From: Gammaproteobacteria bacterium
GTDB taxonomy: Bacteria; Pseudomonadota; Gammaproteobacteria; HK1
NCBI GenBank assembly: GCA_022824305.1
Contig: JAJEAD010000068.1
Span: 1 to 61,021 of the forward strand
Length of the DNA stretch: 61,021 bases
Reading direction: 5' to 3'
In this document: piece by piece, positions 8,412-17,026 of the stretch
Layout of the letters: every line of letters begins with the position of its first letter
Numbering within the stretch: position 1 is the first letter of the stretch
Position numbers and translations under genes: made by a program
Notes under the pieces: generated by a model
Database searches by the model: none
The model's input: only the letters and a program-made list of their open reading frames with translations
Told to the model about the DNA's origin: nothing

Positions 8412-9035
8412 GTCAACCCGATGGGCGATCCTCCGCTCACCCGGATGCAGCGCGCGGTGCTCGAGCGCCTCCGCGACGGGCACCGCGAGCGATCCCCGCC
8501 CCCCACTCTCGACGAGCTCGGCCGCTCGATGGGACTCAAGTCCCGCGGCTCGCTCCACAAGCACGTGCAGGCGCTCGTCCGGGCCGGGCTCGTGGAAGCG
8601 ATGGACGGCCGCCGCCGCGGGGTGCGCCTGCGCGACGGCGCAGGCGACGGCGACCGGGCGGGCGCCCTACCCCTGCTCGGCAGCGTCGCCGCCGGGCGCC
8701 CCATCGAGGCGCTGGAAGTGCCGGAGACGCTCGACGTGCCGGAAGCCCTGCGCGGGCGGGGCGAGTGCTTCGTGCTCCGGGTACGGGGAGACTCCATGGT
8801 CGATGCGGGCATTCTCGACGGGGACTGGGTGGTCGTGGAGTCGCGCACCAGCGCGCGCAACGGCGAGATGGTGGTGGCGCTCGTGGACGACGAGGAAGTC
8901 ACGCTCAAGCGGATCGAGCAATCCCCCGGACGCTGCACCCTCCTGCCCGCGAACCCCGCCTGCGAGCCCATGGAATACGCGCCCGAGCGCATCAGGATCC
9001 AGGGCGTCGTGGTGGGCCAGATGCGCCGCTACTGA
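8403..9035 (+). CDS. lexA: LexA-type SOS repressor
   Basis: A 210-aa repressor with an N-terminal winged-helix region (LTRMQRAVLERL, PTLDELGRSMGL, then RGVRL at residues 72-76) and a C-terminal S24 autopeptidase domain. The cleavage site is Ala97-Gly98 (SVAAGRP). Catalytic Ser131 lies in GDSMVDAGILDGD and Lys169 in VTLKRIE. After RecA-stimulated self-cleavage it should release SOS genes, probably including its own and mrfAB. The start is uncertain: the ATG at 8403 lies within the candidate operator, and the ATG at 8421 (protein start MGDPPLTR) has GGAG twelve bases upstream. Neither site is ideal. Confidence 0.9.
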   Translation: MENVNPMGDPPLTRMQRAVLERLRDGHRERSPPPTLDELGRSMGLKSRGSLHKHVQALVRAGLVEAMDGRRRGVRLRDGAGDGDRAGALPLLGSVAAGRPIEALEVPETLDVPEALRGRGECFVLRVRGDSMVDAGILDGDWVVVESRTSARNGEMVVALVDDEEVTLKRIEQSPGRCTLLPANPACEPMEYAPERIRIQGVVVGQMRRY

Positions 9036-9118
9036 CCGCTGTATCGCGGCCGATTACGCATTCCTCTTTCCCCGCGCTTCCGCGAGAATGGCGCCCCGAC
9101 ATCGGCGGGGAGCCTCCC

Positions 9119-9838
9119 TTGCCCACACCCGCTCGATCCCTGCGCGCGCTCACTCTCGACGCGACCGGCACCCTCATCACGCTCGCGCGGCCGGTGGGAG
9201 AGACCTATGCGGAGGTCGCCCGCGCATTCGGCGCCGAGCTGGACCCCGAAGCGGTGGAGACCTCGCTCCGCGGCGCGTTCTCGGAGATGCCGCCGCTCGC
9301 CTTTCCGGGAGCGGCGCCGAGCCGGGTGCCCGGCCTCGAGCGGGGCTGGTGGCGCGAGCTCGTGGGCCGCGTCGTGGGCGCGGCGGGAACGGTGGAGTCC
9401 TTCAGCGCCTTCTTCGACGCCCTGTACGAGCACTATGCCCGGGGCGGCGCGTGGCGCGTGTATCCCGAGGCGGAGGAGACGCTGCGCGCGTTGCGCGCCC
9501 GCGGCTGCCTCACCGCGGTGATCTCCAACTTCGACTCGCGCCTCATGAACATCCTGCGCGCGCTCGAGCTCGACCACTACTTCGACCTTGTCACCTACTC
9601 CAGCGCGAGCGGCGCCGCCAAGCCCGAGAGCGCGATATTCGCCCTCACCCTCGCCCGCCTCGGCGTGCGCCCGGAAGAGGCCCTGCATGCCGGCAACGAC
9701 CCTCGCACGGACCTGGGCGGCGCGCGCGCCGCCGGCCTTCACGGGGTTCTCGTCGACCGCGCCCGGACGCAGTCCGATGCGAGCGTCGACGTCATCACCT
9801 CGCTTGCCGACCTGGAGGCGTGGTTTCCCGCGCGCTGA
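9119..9838 (+). CDS. HAD-family hydrolase (HDHD3-like)
   Basis: A 239-aa haloacid-dehalogenase-like phosphatase. Motif I is LTLDATGTL with nucleophile Asp14; the usual second Asp is Thr, as in the HDHD3-like group. Motif II is VISNFDSR, motif III the Lys in AAKPES, and motif IV HAGNDPRTDLGGARAAG. A helical cap sits between motifs I and II. The start is TTG, chosen because GGGGAG lies six bases before it and no ATG fits. The substrate is unknown. The gene follows lexA by 83 bp on the same strand and may be co-transcribed. Confidence 0.85.
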   Translation: MPTPARSLRALTLDATGTLITLARPVGETYAEVARAFGAELDPEAVETSLRGAFSEMPPLAFPGAAPSRVPGLERGWWRELVGRVVGAAGTVESFSAFFDALYEHYARGGAWRVYPEAEETLRALRARGCLTAVISNFDSRLMNILRALELDHYFDLVTYSSASGAAKPESAIFALTLARLGVRPEEALHAGNDPRTDLGGARAAGLHGVLVDRARTQSDASVDVITSLADLEAWFPAR

Positions 9839-10111
9839 GCGGCAGGAAGACTCCGCACCCCGGCCGGGACGATACGCGTCCCGACGCTCGAATCCGCCGC
9901 CTCACTCGAGGCTCCCCACGCGGAACCCTCGCGGTCCCGCCTCGGGCCGGTGACTCCGAGACTCCGCCCCGCGGACCCCTTCCCGGGAGACGCGATTTCG
10001 CGGCTGGCCTGTCGCTTCCCTGCCCGGGCGTCCTACAATGTCTCCGGGGGGATAGCGTGCCCGCGACGTCGGACACGCCAGGGCGGCGTGCCCGCACCGG
10101 AGAGGGCAGTG

Positions 10112-11239
10112 ATGGAGATCACCCTCGGTATCGAAGAGGAGTTGATGATCGTCGACGCGGCGACGGGCGACATCATCCCGGACCCCGACCCGTCCATCTT
10201 CGAGCAGGCCCGCGAGCTTGCAACGCCGCACCGCGTGGTGAACGAGTTTCTGCGCTCGCAGATCGAGACCAACTCGACGATCTGCGCATCGGTGTCGGAA
10301 GTGGCGCAGAGTCTTCGCGAGACCCGCCGGGCGGTGATCGGGGCGGCCTGCGCGCAGGGCGCGCGGGTCATCGCCTCGTCGACGCACCCTTGGGCGCGAT
10401 GGGAGTCGCAACAGGTGACGGAGAGTCCCCGGTACCGCAGCGCCGCAGTCGCGTTTCAGGACTCGGTGCGGCAGTTCTTCATCGGGGGCATGCACATCCA
10501 TGCCGGGTTCGGGGAAGCCGATCTCCGCGTCCAGGTCATGAATGCGCTGCTCGCGTACCTGCCCTTCATGCTCGCGGTCTCGGCGTCCTCGCCCTTCCAC
10601 GCCGGGCGCCTGACGGGGCTGAAGTCTCACCGGCAGACCTCCATCGCGGCGCTTCCGCGCACCGGTTTGCCGCCCGCCTTGAACAGCCATGCCGAGTTCG
10701 ACGCGATCGTGCAGGTCTACCGCTCGATCGGAGCGATCACGGACGGGAGCGAGCTGCGCTGGGACATCCGCCCCTCGGTCAACTACCCCACCATCGAGCT
10801 CCGGATCTGCGACATCTGCCCCCGCATCGAGGATGCCGTGGCCATCGCCGCGCTCTATGCGTGCCTGATTCGGTCGATCGCGCAGGATATCCAGGAGGGG
10901 AACGCGCCGGCCGGCCCCCGGCGCGAGGTCATCGAAGAAAGCCGCTGGCTCGCGCAGCGCTACGGGACCTTCGCCTTTCTGCCCACGCACGGTGCGGAAG
11001 AGGCGCCGGGCATTTCGGAAGTCGCCACCGAGCTGGTCTCCCGGCTCTCTCCGCATGCCGCCGCGCTCGGCTGCGAGCGCGAGCTGCACGGGTTGATCGA
11101 CATCGCCGGACAGGGAAGCAGCGCGGAGCGCCAGGAGGACACCTACCGGGAGGCGCGGCTCGACGGCGCGAGCGAGGCCGAAGCGTTGCGCGCGGTGGTC
11201 GAGCAGATCGTCGCGGAGACGGAAAACCTGGAGGTCTGA
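10112..11239 (+). CDS. Carboxylate-amine ligase, YbdK/GCS2 family
   Basis: A 375-aa member of the glutamate-cysteine ligase family 2 (YbdK-type). The N-terminal LGIEEELMIVD (5-15) is the ATP/Mg signature, and GGMHIHAGF and RWDIRPSVNYPTIELRICD are core family motifs. These enzymes use ATP to join a carboxylate to an amine; YbdK has weak gamma-glutamylcysteine activity, and related proteins work on other substrates. The ATG at 10112 has GGAGAGGG upstream, whereas the 5' extension of the frame lacks family sequence. The gene runs convergent with the amidohydrolase gene, 10 bp apart. Confidence 0.87.
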   Translation: MEITLGIEEELMIVDAATGDIIPDPDPSIFEQARELATPHRVVNEFLRSQIETNSTICASVSEVAQSLRETRRAVIGAACAQGARVIASSTHPWARWESQQVTESPRYRSAAVAFQDSVRQFFIGGMHIHAGFGEADLRVQVMNALLAYLPFMLAVSASSPFHAGRLTGLKSHRQTSIAALPRTGLPPALNSHAEFDAIVQVYRSIGAITDGSELRWDIRPSVNYPTIELRICDICPRIEDAVAIAALYACLIRSIAQDIQEGNAPAGPRREVIEESRWLAQRYGTFAFLPTHGAEEAPGISEVATELVSRLSPHAAALGCERELHGLIDIAGQGSSAERQEDTYREARLDGASEAEALRAVVEQIVAETENLEV

Positions 11240-11249
11240 TTCCCTCGGG

Positions 11250-12596
11250 TCAGGCGGAGTGGGCGCCGAAGCGCCCGTGGAAACGCTCCCACGCGGTGGC
11301 TCCGGCCGACGCCGCGCGCTCCACGAGCTCGTCCTCGTCGACGGGGAGGAGCACGCCGTCGCGCACCAGGACCCGGCCGGCGACGAGGACGCTCTCCACG
11401 TCCTTGGCGTGCGCGTGGTAGACGAGGGTGCGGATGGGATCGGTAACCGGAGTCAGCCCGTAGCGGCGCATGTCGACGAGCTGGAGATCGGCCTGCTTGC
11501 CCGGCTCGATCGATCCGATCCGGTCCTCCTGCCCGATCGCGCGGGCCGCGCCGATGGTGGCGAGCGCGAGCGCTTCCGGCGCCTGCATGACCTCGGGGTC
11601 GCCGGCCCGAATGCGGGCAACGGCGACGCAGGAGCGCACGAGATCGAAGAAGTCCGAGAAGTAGTTGTCGATGCCGAGCCCGACCGTGACGCCGCGGTCG
11701 AGCAGATCGCCGACCGGCGCGATCGAGCCGCGAAACTGGTTCATCAGCGGACAGTGGGCAAGGCGCGTCCCGGTCGAGGCGAGCGCGTCGATGTCGGCGT
11801 CGTCGATCGTATAGCAGTGCACCGCCAGCACGTCCTCGCCGAGGAACCCGTGTGATTGCGCATACTCGAAGAGTCCCCGGCCGTGAATCTGCCGCACCAT
11901 GTCCCTCTCGCCCGTCCCGAGGTGGACCGAGAGCGGCACCCCGAGCCGGTCCGCGGCGGCGCGCAGGGCCCGCAGCAACTCGGGCGAGGAGGTGGCGAGG
12001 CCGTTCGTCGTGATCACGCCGCTCACCCGCCCCTCGGCCGCGCCGTGGCACTCGCGCGCGAGTCCGATCGCGCGATCGAGCTGCCGGCGCCTCTCCCCGG
12101 CGTCGAATACCGTTTCCCCGTCGATCAGCCGATCGAGGTCGACGTCGTGGGTCATGAGCCCGATCGATGCCCGGATCCCCGAGCGCTCGATGAAGGGCAC
12201 GAGCACCTCGGCGTCCTCCTCCATCTGGAACACCGTGGTGACGCCGCCGCGCAACAGCTCCGCGACCGCGAGACTGCCGAGCGCCTCGCGCTCGTCGCGA
12301 CGCATCACCATGCTCATCGGCAGGTAGAGGCGGTGAGTGGGCGCGTGGCCGATGTCTTCGGCGCGGCCGCGGAACACCGTGTAGCCGAGGTGATTGTGCG
12401 CGCTGACGAAGCCGGGCAGCACGATGCGCCCTCTCGCATCGATGGTCTCGCACCCGGCCGGCGCCCGCGAGGCGACCGCGTCGCTCTCTCCCGCCTCGAC
12501 GATGCGCGTTCCGTCGATGAGCACCGCGCCGGGCGCGTGGACCGAGCCGGCCTCGTCCATGGTGACTACCGTGGCATCACGAATCAGCATTGGCAT
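11250..12596 (-). CDS. Amidohydrolase of the Atz/Trz (cytosine deaminase-like) family
   Basis: A 448-aa metal-dependent amidohydrolase. The first metal pair is His67/His69 in SAHNHLGY, later ligands are SVHLG and AVHCYTIDD, and the catalytic Asp is in GLGIDNYFSDF. N-terminal and C-terminal strands form the usual small beta domain (VLIDGTRIVEAG; KQADLQLVD). Family members deaminate or dechlorinate triazines, adenosine derivatives or similar N-heterocycles; the substrate cannot be told from sequence. The first ATG has GGAG seven bases upstream. Confidence 0.87.
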   Translation of the reverse strand: MPMLIRDATVVTMDEAGSVHAPGAVLIDGTRIVEAGESDAVASRAPAGCETIDARGRIVLPGFVSAHNHLGYTVFRGRAEDIGHAPTHRLYLPMSMVMRRDEREALGSLAVAELLRGGVTTVFQMEEDAEVLVPFIERSGIRASIGLMTHDVDLDRLIDGETVFDAGERRRQLDRAIGLARECHGAAEGRVSGVITTNGLATSSPELLRALRAAADRLGVPLSVHLGTGERDMVRQIHGRGLFEYAQSHGFLGEDVLAVHCYTIDDADIDALASTGTRLAHCPLMNQFRGSIAPVGDLLDRGVTVGLGIDNYFSDFFDLVRSCVAVARIRAGDPEVMQAPEALALATIGAARAIGQEDRIGSIEPGKQADLQLVDMRRYGLTPVTDPIRTLVYHAHAKDVESVLVAGRVLVRDGVLLPVDEDELVERAASAGATAWERFHGRFGAHSA

Positions 12597-12691
12597 GGGG
12601 TGGCTCCGTGGCGTGTCCCGGGGACGGATTTCGGATCCTAAGCGCTTTGCGGAGTCCGCGGGCAGGTCGCCTCATGACGGAGTGCCCGTCG

Positions 12692-13108
12692 TCACTTGCG
12701 GCGAATGCCCCCGTTGTGGCCACCGTGACGGTGCCAGTGATGGTCTCCGTGATGGTGCCAGCGGCCGCCGTGACCGTGGTGACGATGTCCTGGGGAATCA
12801 TCGTAGAAGAAGAATGGTTCCGGAGGGCGGTGGCGCCACCCGTGGTGCCCGCCGTGTCCGTGGTGGTGATGGTGAGGGCCGCGATGCCGGTGGCCCCGGT
12901 GCCCGTGGTAGTGGAAGTGGTGTCGGCCCATCTCGTGGAAGATCCCGTAGAAGAACGCCGCGGGCAGGCCATGGAAGAACAACTCCCCGTGGTGGCGCGG
13001 CTCGTGGTGCCGTGCGCCCCGGTGCTTGCCCTCGCCGCCGAAGGCGGGCTGGATGCCGATGGCGAGCAACACCAGCATGGATGCTGCCGTCAGTCTCGAT
13101 CGCTTCAT
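12692..13108 (-). CDS. Small secreted His/Gly-rich protein, probable metal binder
   Basis: A 138-aa protein with a clear N-terminal signal (MKRSRLTAASMLVLLAIGIQ, then a small-residue cleavage region PAFGG). The mature part is dominated by His, Gly and Arg, with many HH, HGH and HRH runs, and aromatic blocks such as FFHGLPAAFFYG. It probably binds transition metals (Ni, Cu, Zn or Co) in the periplasm. AGAGGAG lies eight bases before the ATG, which supports this frame over opposite-strand frames. It is divergent from a two-component system, so metal-responsive regulation is a reasonable but untested idea. Confidence 0.72.
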   Translation of the reverse strand: MKRSRLTAASMLVLLAIGIQPAFGGEGKHRGARHHEPRHHGELFFHGLPAAFFYGIFHEMGRHHFHYHGHRGHRHRGPHHHHHGHGGHHGWRHRPPEPFFFYDDSPGHRHHGHGGRWHHHGDHHWHRHGGHNGGIRRK

Positions 13109-13335
13109 CTTCTCGTCTCCTCTTCGTCGCGGGGCGCACTTCGCCCCCGGTGTTGCCGTCGCTTCACGGACTACCCGCTTCGATGCCGGGTGGAGGCCAC
13201 TGTCGGCGCGGCGTGTAACGCGCTCATGTCCGCTTGCGCCTTCTTCGGCAACCGCGTGTTGCTGACGGGTGCTGCGTTACGTTTCGTTGCAGAAACCCCG
13301 TCGACGGCGCGCGCGGGCGCTCTACACTCCCGGCC

Positions 13336-14058
13336 ATGAAGGACGGTCCCCACATCCTCGTGGTCGACGACGACCGCGAGATTCGCGATCTTCTCGGGCG
13401 CTTTCTGCGCCGGCACGGCTACCGGGTGGAGACCGCCGCCGACGGCAGACGGATGTTCGCGGCGCTCGGCGCCGGGCGATTCGACCTCGTCGTGCTCGAC
13501 CTGATGCTCCCGGGCGAGGACGGGCTCAGCCTCTGCCGCCGGGTGCGCGCCGACTCCAGCCTGCCGATCATCATGCTTACCGCGGTCGGCGAGGACACCG
13601 ACCGCATCGTCGGCCTCGAGGTCGGCGCCGACGACTACCTCGGCAAGCCCTTCAACCCGCGCGAGCTGCTGGCGCGCATTCGCGCGGTGCTGCGGCGCAG
13701 CGCCGAGGGGCTGCGCCGGCCGGAGGAGAACCCGTCGAGGTGCTTCGAGTTCCAGGGCTGGAGCCTCGATGCCGCCCGGCGCCGCCTGCAGGCACCGGGC
13801 GGCGAGCCGGTGGTCCTGACGGCCGGGGAGTTCTCGCTGCTGCTGGCCTTTCTCGAGCATCCGGGCCGGGTCCTCACCCGCGACCAGCTTCTCGACCTCA
13901 CCCGGGGCCGGGAGGCAGGCCCCTTCGATCGCAGCGTCGACATCCAGGTGAGCCGCCTGCGGCGCAAGATCGAAGGCGACCCGAAGCGTCCCGAGCTGAT
14001 AAAGACCGTGCGCAGCGGCGGCTACGTCTTCGCCGGCACGGTGCGCGAGTCGCCGTGA
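13336..14058 (+). CDS. OmpR-family response regulator
   Basis: A 240-aa two-domain regulator. The receiver domain carries the acidic pair DDD (11-13), phospho-acceptor Asp55 in VVLDLMLPG, and a conserved Lys in GKPFNP. The C-terminal winged helix matches Trans_reg_C (LTAGEFSLLLAFLEHPGRVLTRDQLL ... RSVDIQVSRLRRKIE ... SGGYVF, listed in part). It should be phosphorylated by the histidine kinase whose GTG overlaps its stop by four bases. Its targets are unknown; the adjacent His-rich secreted protein gene, read the other way, is a candidate. Confidence 0.93.
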   Translation: MKDGPHILVVDDDREIRDLLGRFLRRHGYRVETAADGRRMFAALGAGRFDLVVLDLMLPGEDGLSLCRRVRADSSLPIIMLTAVGEDTDRIVGLEVGADDYLGKPFNPRELLARIRAVLRRSAEGLRRPEENPSRCFEFQGWSLDAARRRLQAPGGEPVVLTAGEFSLLLAFLEHPGRVLTRDQLLDLTRGREAGPFDRSVDIQVSRLRRKIEGDPKRPELIKTVRSGGYVFAGTVRESP

Positions 14059-15410
14059 TCGGGCGGATTCCGCACCTGTGGCCGGAGGGGATTGCCGGCC
14101 GTCTGGGCCTGCTCATGCTCGGGGGCCTCGCCGTGTTCGGCCTGGTGGGAGGGCTGCTCTACCTGGACGATCGGCGGGAGCGCATCGAGGAGAACTTCGC
14201 CCGGACCCTCTCGGTGCGCATGGTTGCGATGGTGGAGGTGCTCGAGGAAGCGCCGGCCGCGGAGCGCGAACGCCTGCGCGCGGTGCTCTCGGACCGGCAG
14301 TTGCGGATCCGGCTGCTGGCGGAGCGCCCGCGAGGTGCCCGGTGGCAGGCGCCGGAGCGGGTCAGCGAGGACGCGGCCAGCCATCTCGAAGGACTGCACC
14401 CGCGACCGCTCCTGGCGCGCCTCGACGAGCGACGCTCCTCCGGCGCCCGGGGACGGCCTCGCCTCCTGGTCGCGGTCGAGCTCGAGCCGGGCGCGTGGGC
14501 CGAGTTCTCCGTGCGCACTCCCCGCTGGCCGCGCCCCGGCACCCTCTTCTGGCTGGGGCTCACCGCGCTGCTCGTGGCGGTGTCGCTGGTGTGGGGCGCG
14601 CACCGCATGACCCGCCCCTTGCGCCACTTCGCCGAGGCCGCGGACCGGCTGGGTCTGGATGCGAGCCCCCCGCCCCTGCCGGCGGAGCGGGGGCCGCGCG
14701 AGCTGCGGGAGGCCACGCGAGCGTTCAATCGCATGACCGCGCGCATTCGCCGCCTGGTGGACGACCGCACGCTGCTGCTCGCCGCCGTTTCGCACGATCT
14801 CCGGACCATGCTGACGCGCCTGCGGCTGAGGGCCGAGTTCATCGAGGATCGGGAGCAGCGGGAGAAGGCCGCCGCCGATCTCGACGAGATGAAGTCCATG
14901 CTCGACGCGACCCTCGCCTTCGCCCGGGACGAGGCGGCCGACGAGCGGCCCTCCTCCGTCGACCTGGCGGCCCTGCTGCGCAGCCTCGCCACGGACTACG
15001 CCGACGCCGGGCGCAGGGTGTCCTGCGAGGGGCCCGAGTCCCTGAACCTCCCCGGCCGGCCGGTGGCGTTGCGGCGACTCTTCGGGAACCTGATCGACAA
15101 CGCCCTGCGCTATGGCGGGGAAGCGAAGGTGGTCCTGCGAAGCCGGGATGGGCGGGCCGAGGCGCGGATCGACGACCCCGGCCCCGGCATCCCGGAATCG
15201 CTCCGGGAACGGGTCTTCGACCCCTTCTTCCGTGTCGAGGCGTCGCGCAGCCGCGACACCGGCGGCAGCGGACTCGGCCTCGCGGTGGTGCGTGCGATCG
15301 TGCAGCGCCACGACGGCTCGATCCGGCTCGAGGACCGCCCGGGCGGCGGGCTTCGCGTGCACGTCACCCTGCCGCTCGGCACCGGCCCCTCCTCGAGCGA
15401 GGGACCTTGA
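14055..15410 (+). CDS. EnvZ-like sensor histidine kinase
   Basis: A 451-aa membrane kinase. The first membrane helix is at about residues 14-38, followed by a ~125-residue periplasmic segment rich in Arg and Glu. The second helix is WLGLTALLVAVSLVWGAH, and then come a HAMP-like region, the H-box VSHDLRT with phospho-accepting His247, and an ATPase domain with N (NLIDNALRYGG), G1 (DDPGPGIP) and G2 (GGSGLGLAVV) boxes. The start is GTG, overlapping the regulator's TGA (GTGA). The short sensor region does not reveal the signal. Confidence 0.92.
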   Translation: MIGRIPHLWPEGIAGRLGLLMLGGLAVFGLVGGLLYLDDRRERIEENFARTLSVRMVAMVEVLEEAPAAERERLRAVLSDRQLRIRLLAERPRGARWQAPERVSEDAASHLEGLHPRPLLARLDERRSSGARGRPRLLVAVELEPGAWAEFSVRTPRWPRPGTLFWLGLTALLVAVSLVWGAHRMTRPLRHFAEAADRLGLDASPPPLPAERGPRELREATRAFNRMTARIRRLVDDRTLLLAAVSHDLRTMLTRLRLRAEFIEDREQREKAAADLDEMKSMLDATLAFARDEAADERPSSVDLAALLRSLATDYADAGRRVSCEGPESLNLPGRPVALRRLFGNLIDNALRYGGEAKVVLRSRDGRAEARIDDPGPGIPESLRERVFDPFFRVEASRSRDTGGSGLGLAVVRAIVQRHDGSIRLEDRPGGGLRVHVTLPLGTGPSSSEGP

Positions 15411-15561
15411 CCGCGACATCTCGCCGCGTCAGCGAGGATCCGCACTCCTTTGATCACTCGGCGATTCGGCTGAGGGGGCGAGCCCACTCGGACGCATGCC
15501 CTCGCTTGGTCCGATCCTGGAATCCGACTACCCTGCCCCGGCCACGCCGCGGAGAAGAACC

Positions 15562-16992
15562 TTGAGCGAGCCCCCCACGCACATGTCTCCCGACGAGTTC
15601 CGGCGCGCCGGGCGCCTCGTCGTCGACTGGATCGCACGCTACATGGAGGAGGTGGAGCGCTATCCCGTGCTCTCCCCCGCCCGCCCCGGCGAGGTGCGCG
15701 CGAAGCTGCCGCCCCGGCCGCCGGCGGGCGGAGACGGCGTCGAGCAGTGGCTCTCGGACATCGACGAGATCGTCATGCCGGGAATCACCCACTGGCAGTC
15801 GCCGAACTTCTTCGCCTTCTTCCCCGCCAACGCCTCCGGCCCCGCCATCCTCGGCGACCTGCTCGCGGCGGGGCTGGGCGTGCAGGGCATGCTGTGGGCG
15901 ACGAGCCCCGCCTGCACCGAGGTCGAGACCCACGTGCTCGACTGGCTGGTGCACATGCTCGGGTTGCCGGAGCGCTTCCGCTCGGACGGCGCGGGCGGGG
16001 GCGTGATCCAGGACACCGCGTCGAGCGCGAGCCTCTGCGCCCTGCTCGCGGCGCGAGAGCGTGTCACCGGGCTGGCGAGCAATGAGCACGGCGTGGGTGG
16101 GCGGAGACTCGTGGCCTACACCTCGGACCAGGCCCACTCGTCGATCGAGAAGGCGGTGAAGATCGCTGGCATCGGCCGCGAGAACCTGCGCCTCGTGCCC
16201 GTCGACGCCGACTTCGCGATGCGTCCGGACGCGCTCGCGCAGGCGATTGCCGCGGACCGTGCGGCCGGGGCCCTGCCCTTCTTCGTCTGCGCCACCGTCG
16301 GCACCACCTCCTCGACCGCCATCGACTCGGTGCGCACGATCGGCGAGATTGCCACACGCGAAGGCCTGTGGCTCCACGTCGACGGCGCCCACTCCGGCTC
16401 CGCCGCCCTCGCCCCGGAGCTGCGCTGGGTGAACGACGGCCTCGAGCTCGCGGACAGCTACTGCTTCAACCCGCACAAGTGGATGCTCACCAACTTCGAC
16501 TGCGACTGCATGTACGTGGCCGATCGCGCCGCGCTCATCAAGAGCTTGAGCGTGCTGCCGGAGTACCTGCGCAACCGGGCGACGGAGTCCGGCGCGGTGT
16601 TCGACTACCGGGACTGGCACGTGCCGCTCGGGCGCCGCTTCCGCGCGCTCAAGCTCTGGTTCGTCATCCGCCACTACGGCGAGGAGGGCCTGCGCGCGCA
16701 CGTCCGCCGCCACGTCGCCCTCGCCCAGAGCTTCAAGACCTGGGTGGAAGGCGACGCCCGCTTCGAGCTCGCCGCCCCCGCCCCGCTCAGCCTGGTCTGC
16801 TTCCGGCACCGCGGCGGGGACGAGGCCAACCAGCGCCTCCTGGACGAGCTGAACGCCTCGGGACGGCTCTACCTCACCCACACCCGGCTCGACGGCAAGC
16901 TGACGCTGCGCATGGCGATCGGCTCGACCCGCACCGAGCAGCGCCACGTCGAGGCCGCGTGGCACGCGATCCGCGAGCTCGCGCCCGACTGA
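15562..16992 (+). CDS. PLP-dependent group II decarboxylase (aromatic-L-amino-acid decarboxylase family)
   Basis: A 476-aa decarboxylase. Family features include the N-terminal substrate region ITHWQSPNFFAFFPANAS, the PLP-contacting segments ATVGTTSSTAIDS and HVDGAHSGSAAL, and the Schiff-base Lys306 in NPHKWMLTNFDCD. Members act on Tyr, Trp, Dopa, Phe or sometimes other amino acids. The N-terminal MSPDEFRRAGRLVVDWIA is typical. I placed the start at TTG, which has GGAG seven bases before it; the ATG at 15583 is the alternative. The substrate is not assignable, and the gene stands alone on its strand. Confidence 0.9.
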   Translation: MSEPPTHMSPDEFRRAGRLVVDWIARYMEEVERYPVLSPARPGEVRAKLPPRPPAGGDGVEQWLSDIDEIVMPGITHWQSPNFFAFFPANASGPAILGDLLAAGLGVQGMLWATSPACTEVETHVLDWLVHMLGLPERFRSDGAGGGVIQDTASSASLCALLAARERVTGLASNEHGVGGRRLVAYTSDQAHSSIEKAVKIAGIGRENLRLVPVDADFAMRPDALAQAIAADRAAGALPFFVCATVGTTSSTAIDSVRTIGEIATREGLWLHVDGAHSGSAALAPELRWVNDGLELADSYCFNPHKWMLTNFDCDCMYVADRAALIKSLSVLPEYLRNRATESGAVFDYRDWHVPLGRRFRALKLWFVIRHYGEEGLRAHVRRHVALAQSFKTWVEGDARFELAAPAPLSLVCFRHRGGDEANQRLLDELNASGRLYLTHTRLDGKLTLRMAIGSTRTEQRHVEAAWHAIRELAPD

Positions 16993-17026
16993 GCAAGCCC
17001 ATGCCACCGCGCCATGCGGCAGTGCC

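Noticed and set aside
12590..13339. Plus-strand frame across the His-rich gene
   Set aside because: The minus-strand product has a signal peptide and an ideal ribosome site; the plus-strand frame is Val/Ala-rich with no features.
13336..15410. Reading the regulator and kinase as one fused protein
   Set aside because: They are in different frames; the regulator's TGA overlaps the kinase GTG by four bases, as in coupled separate genes.
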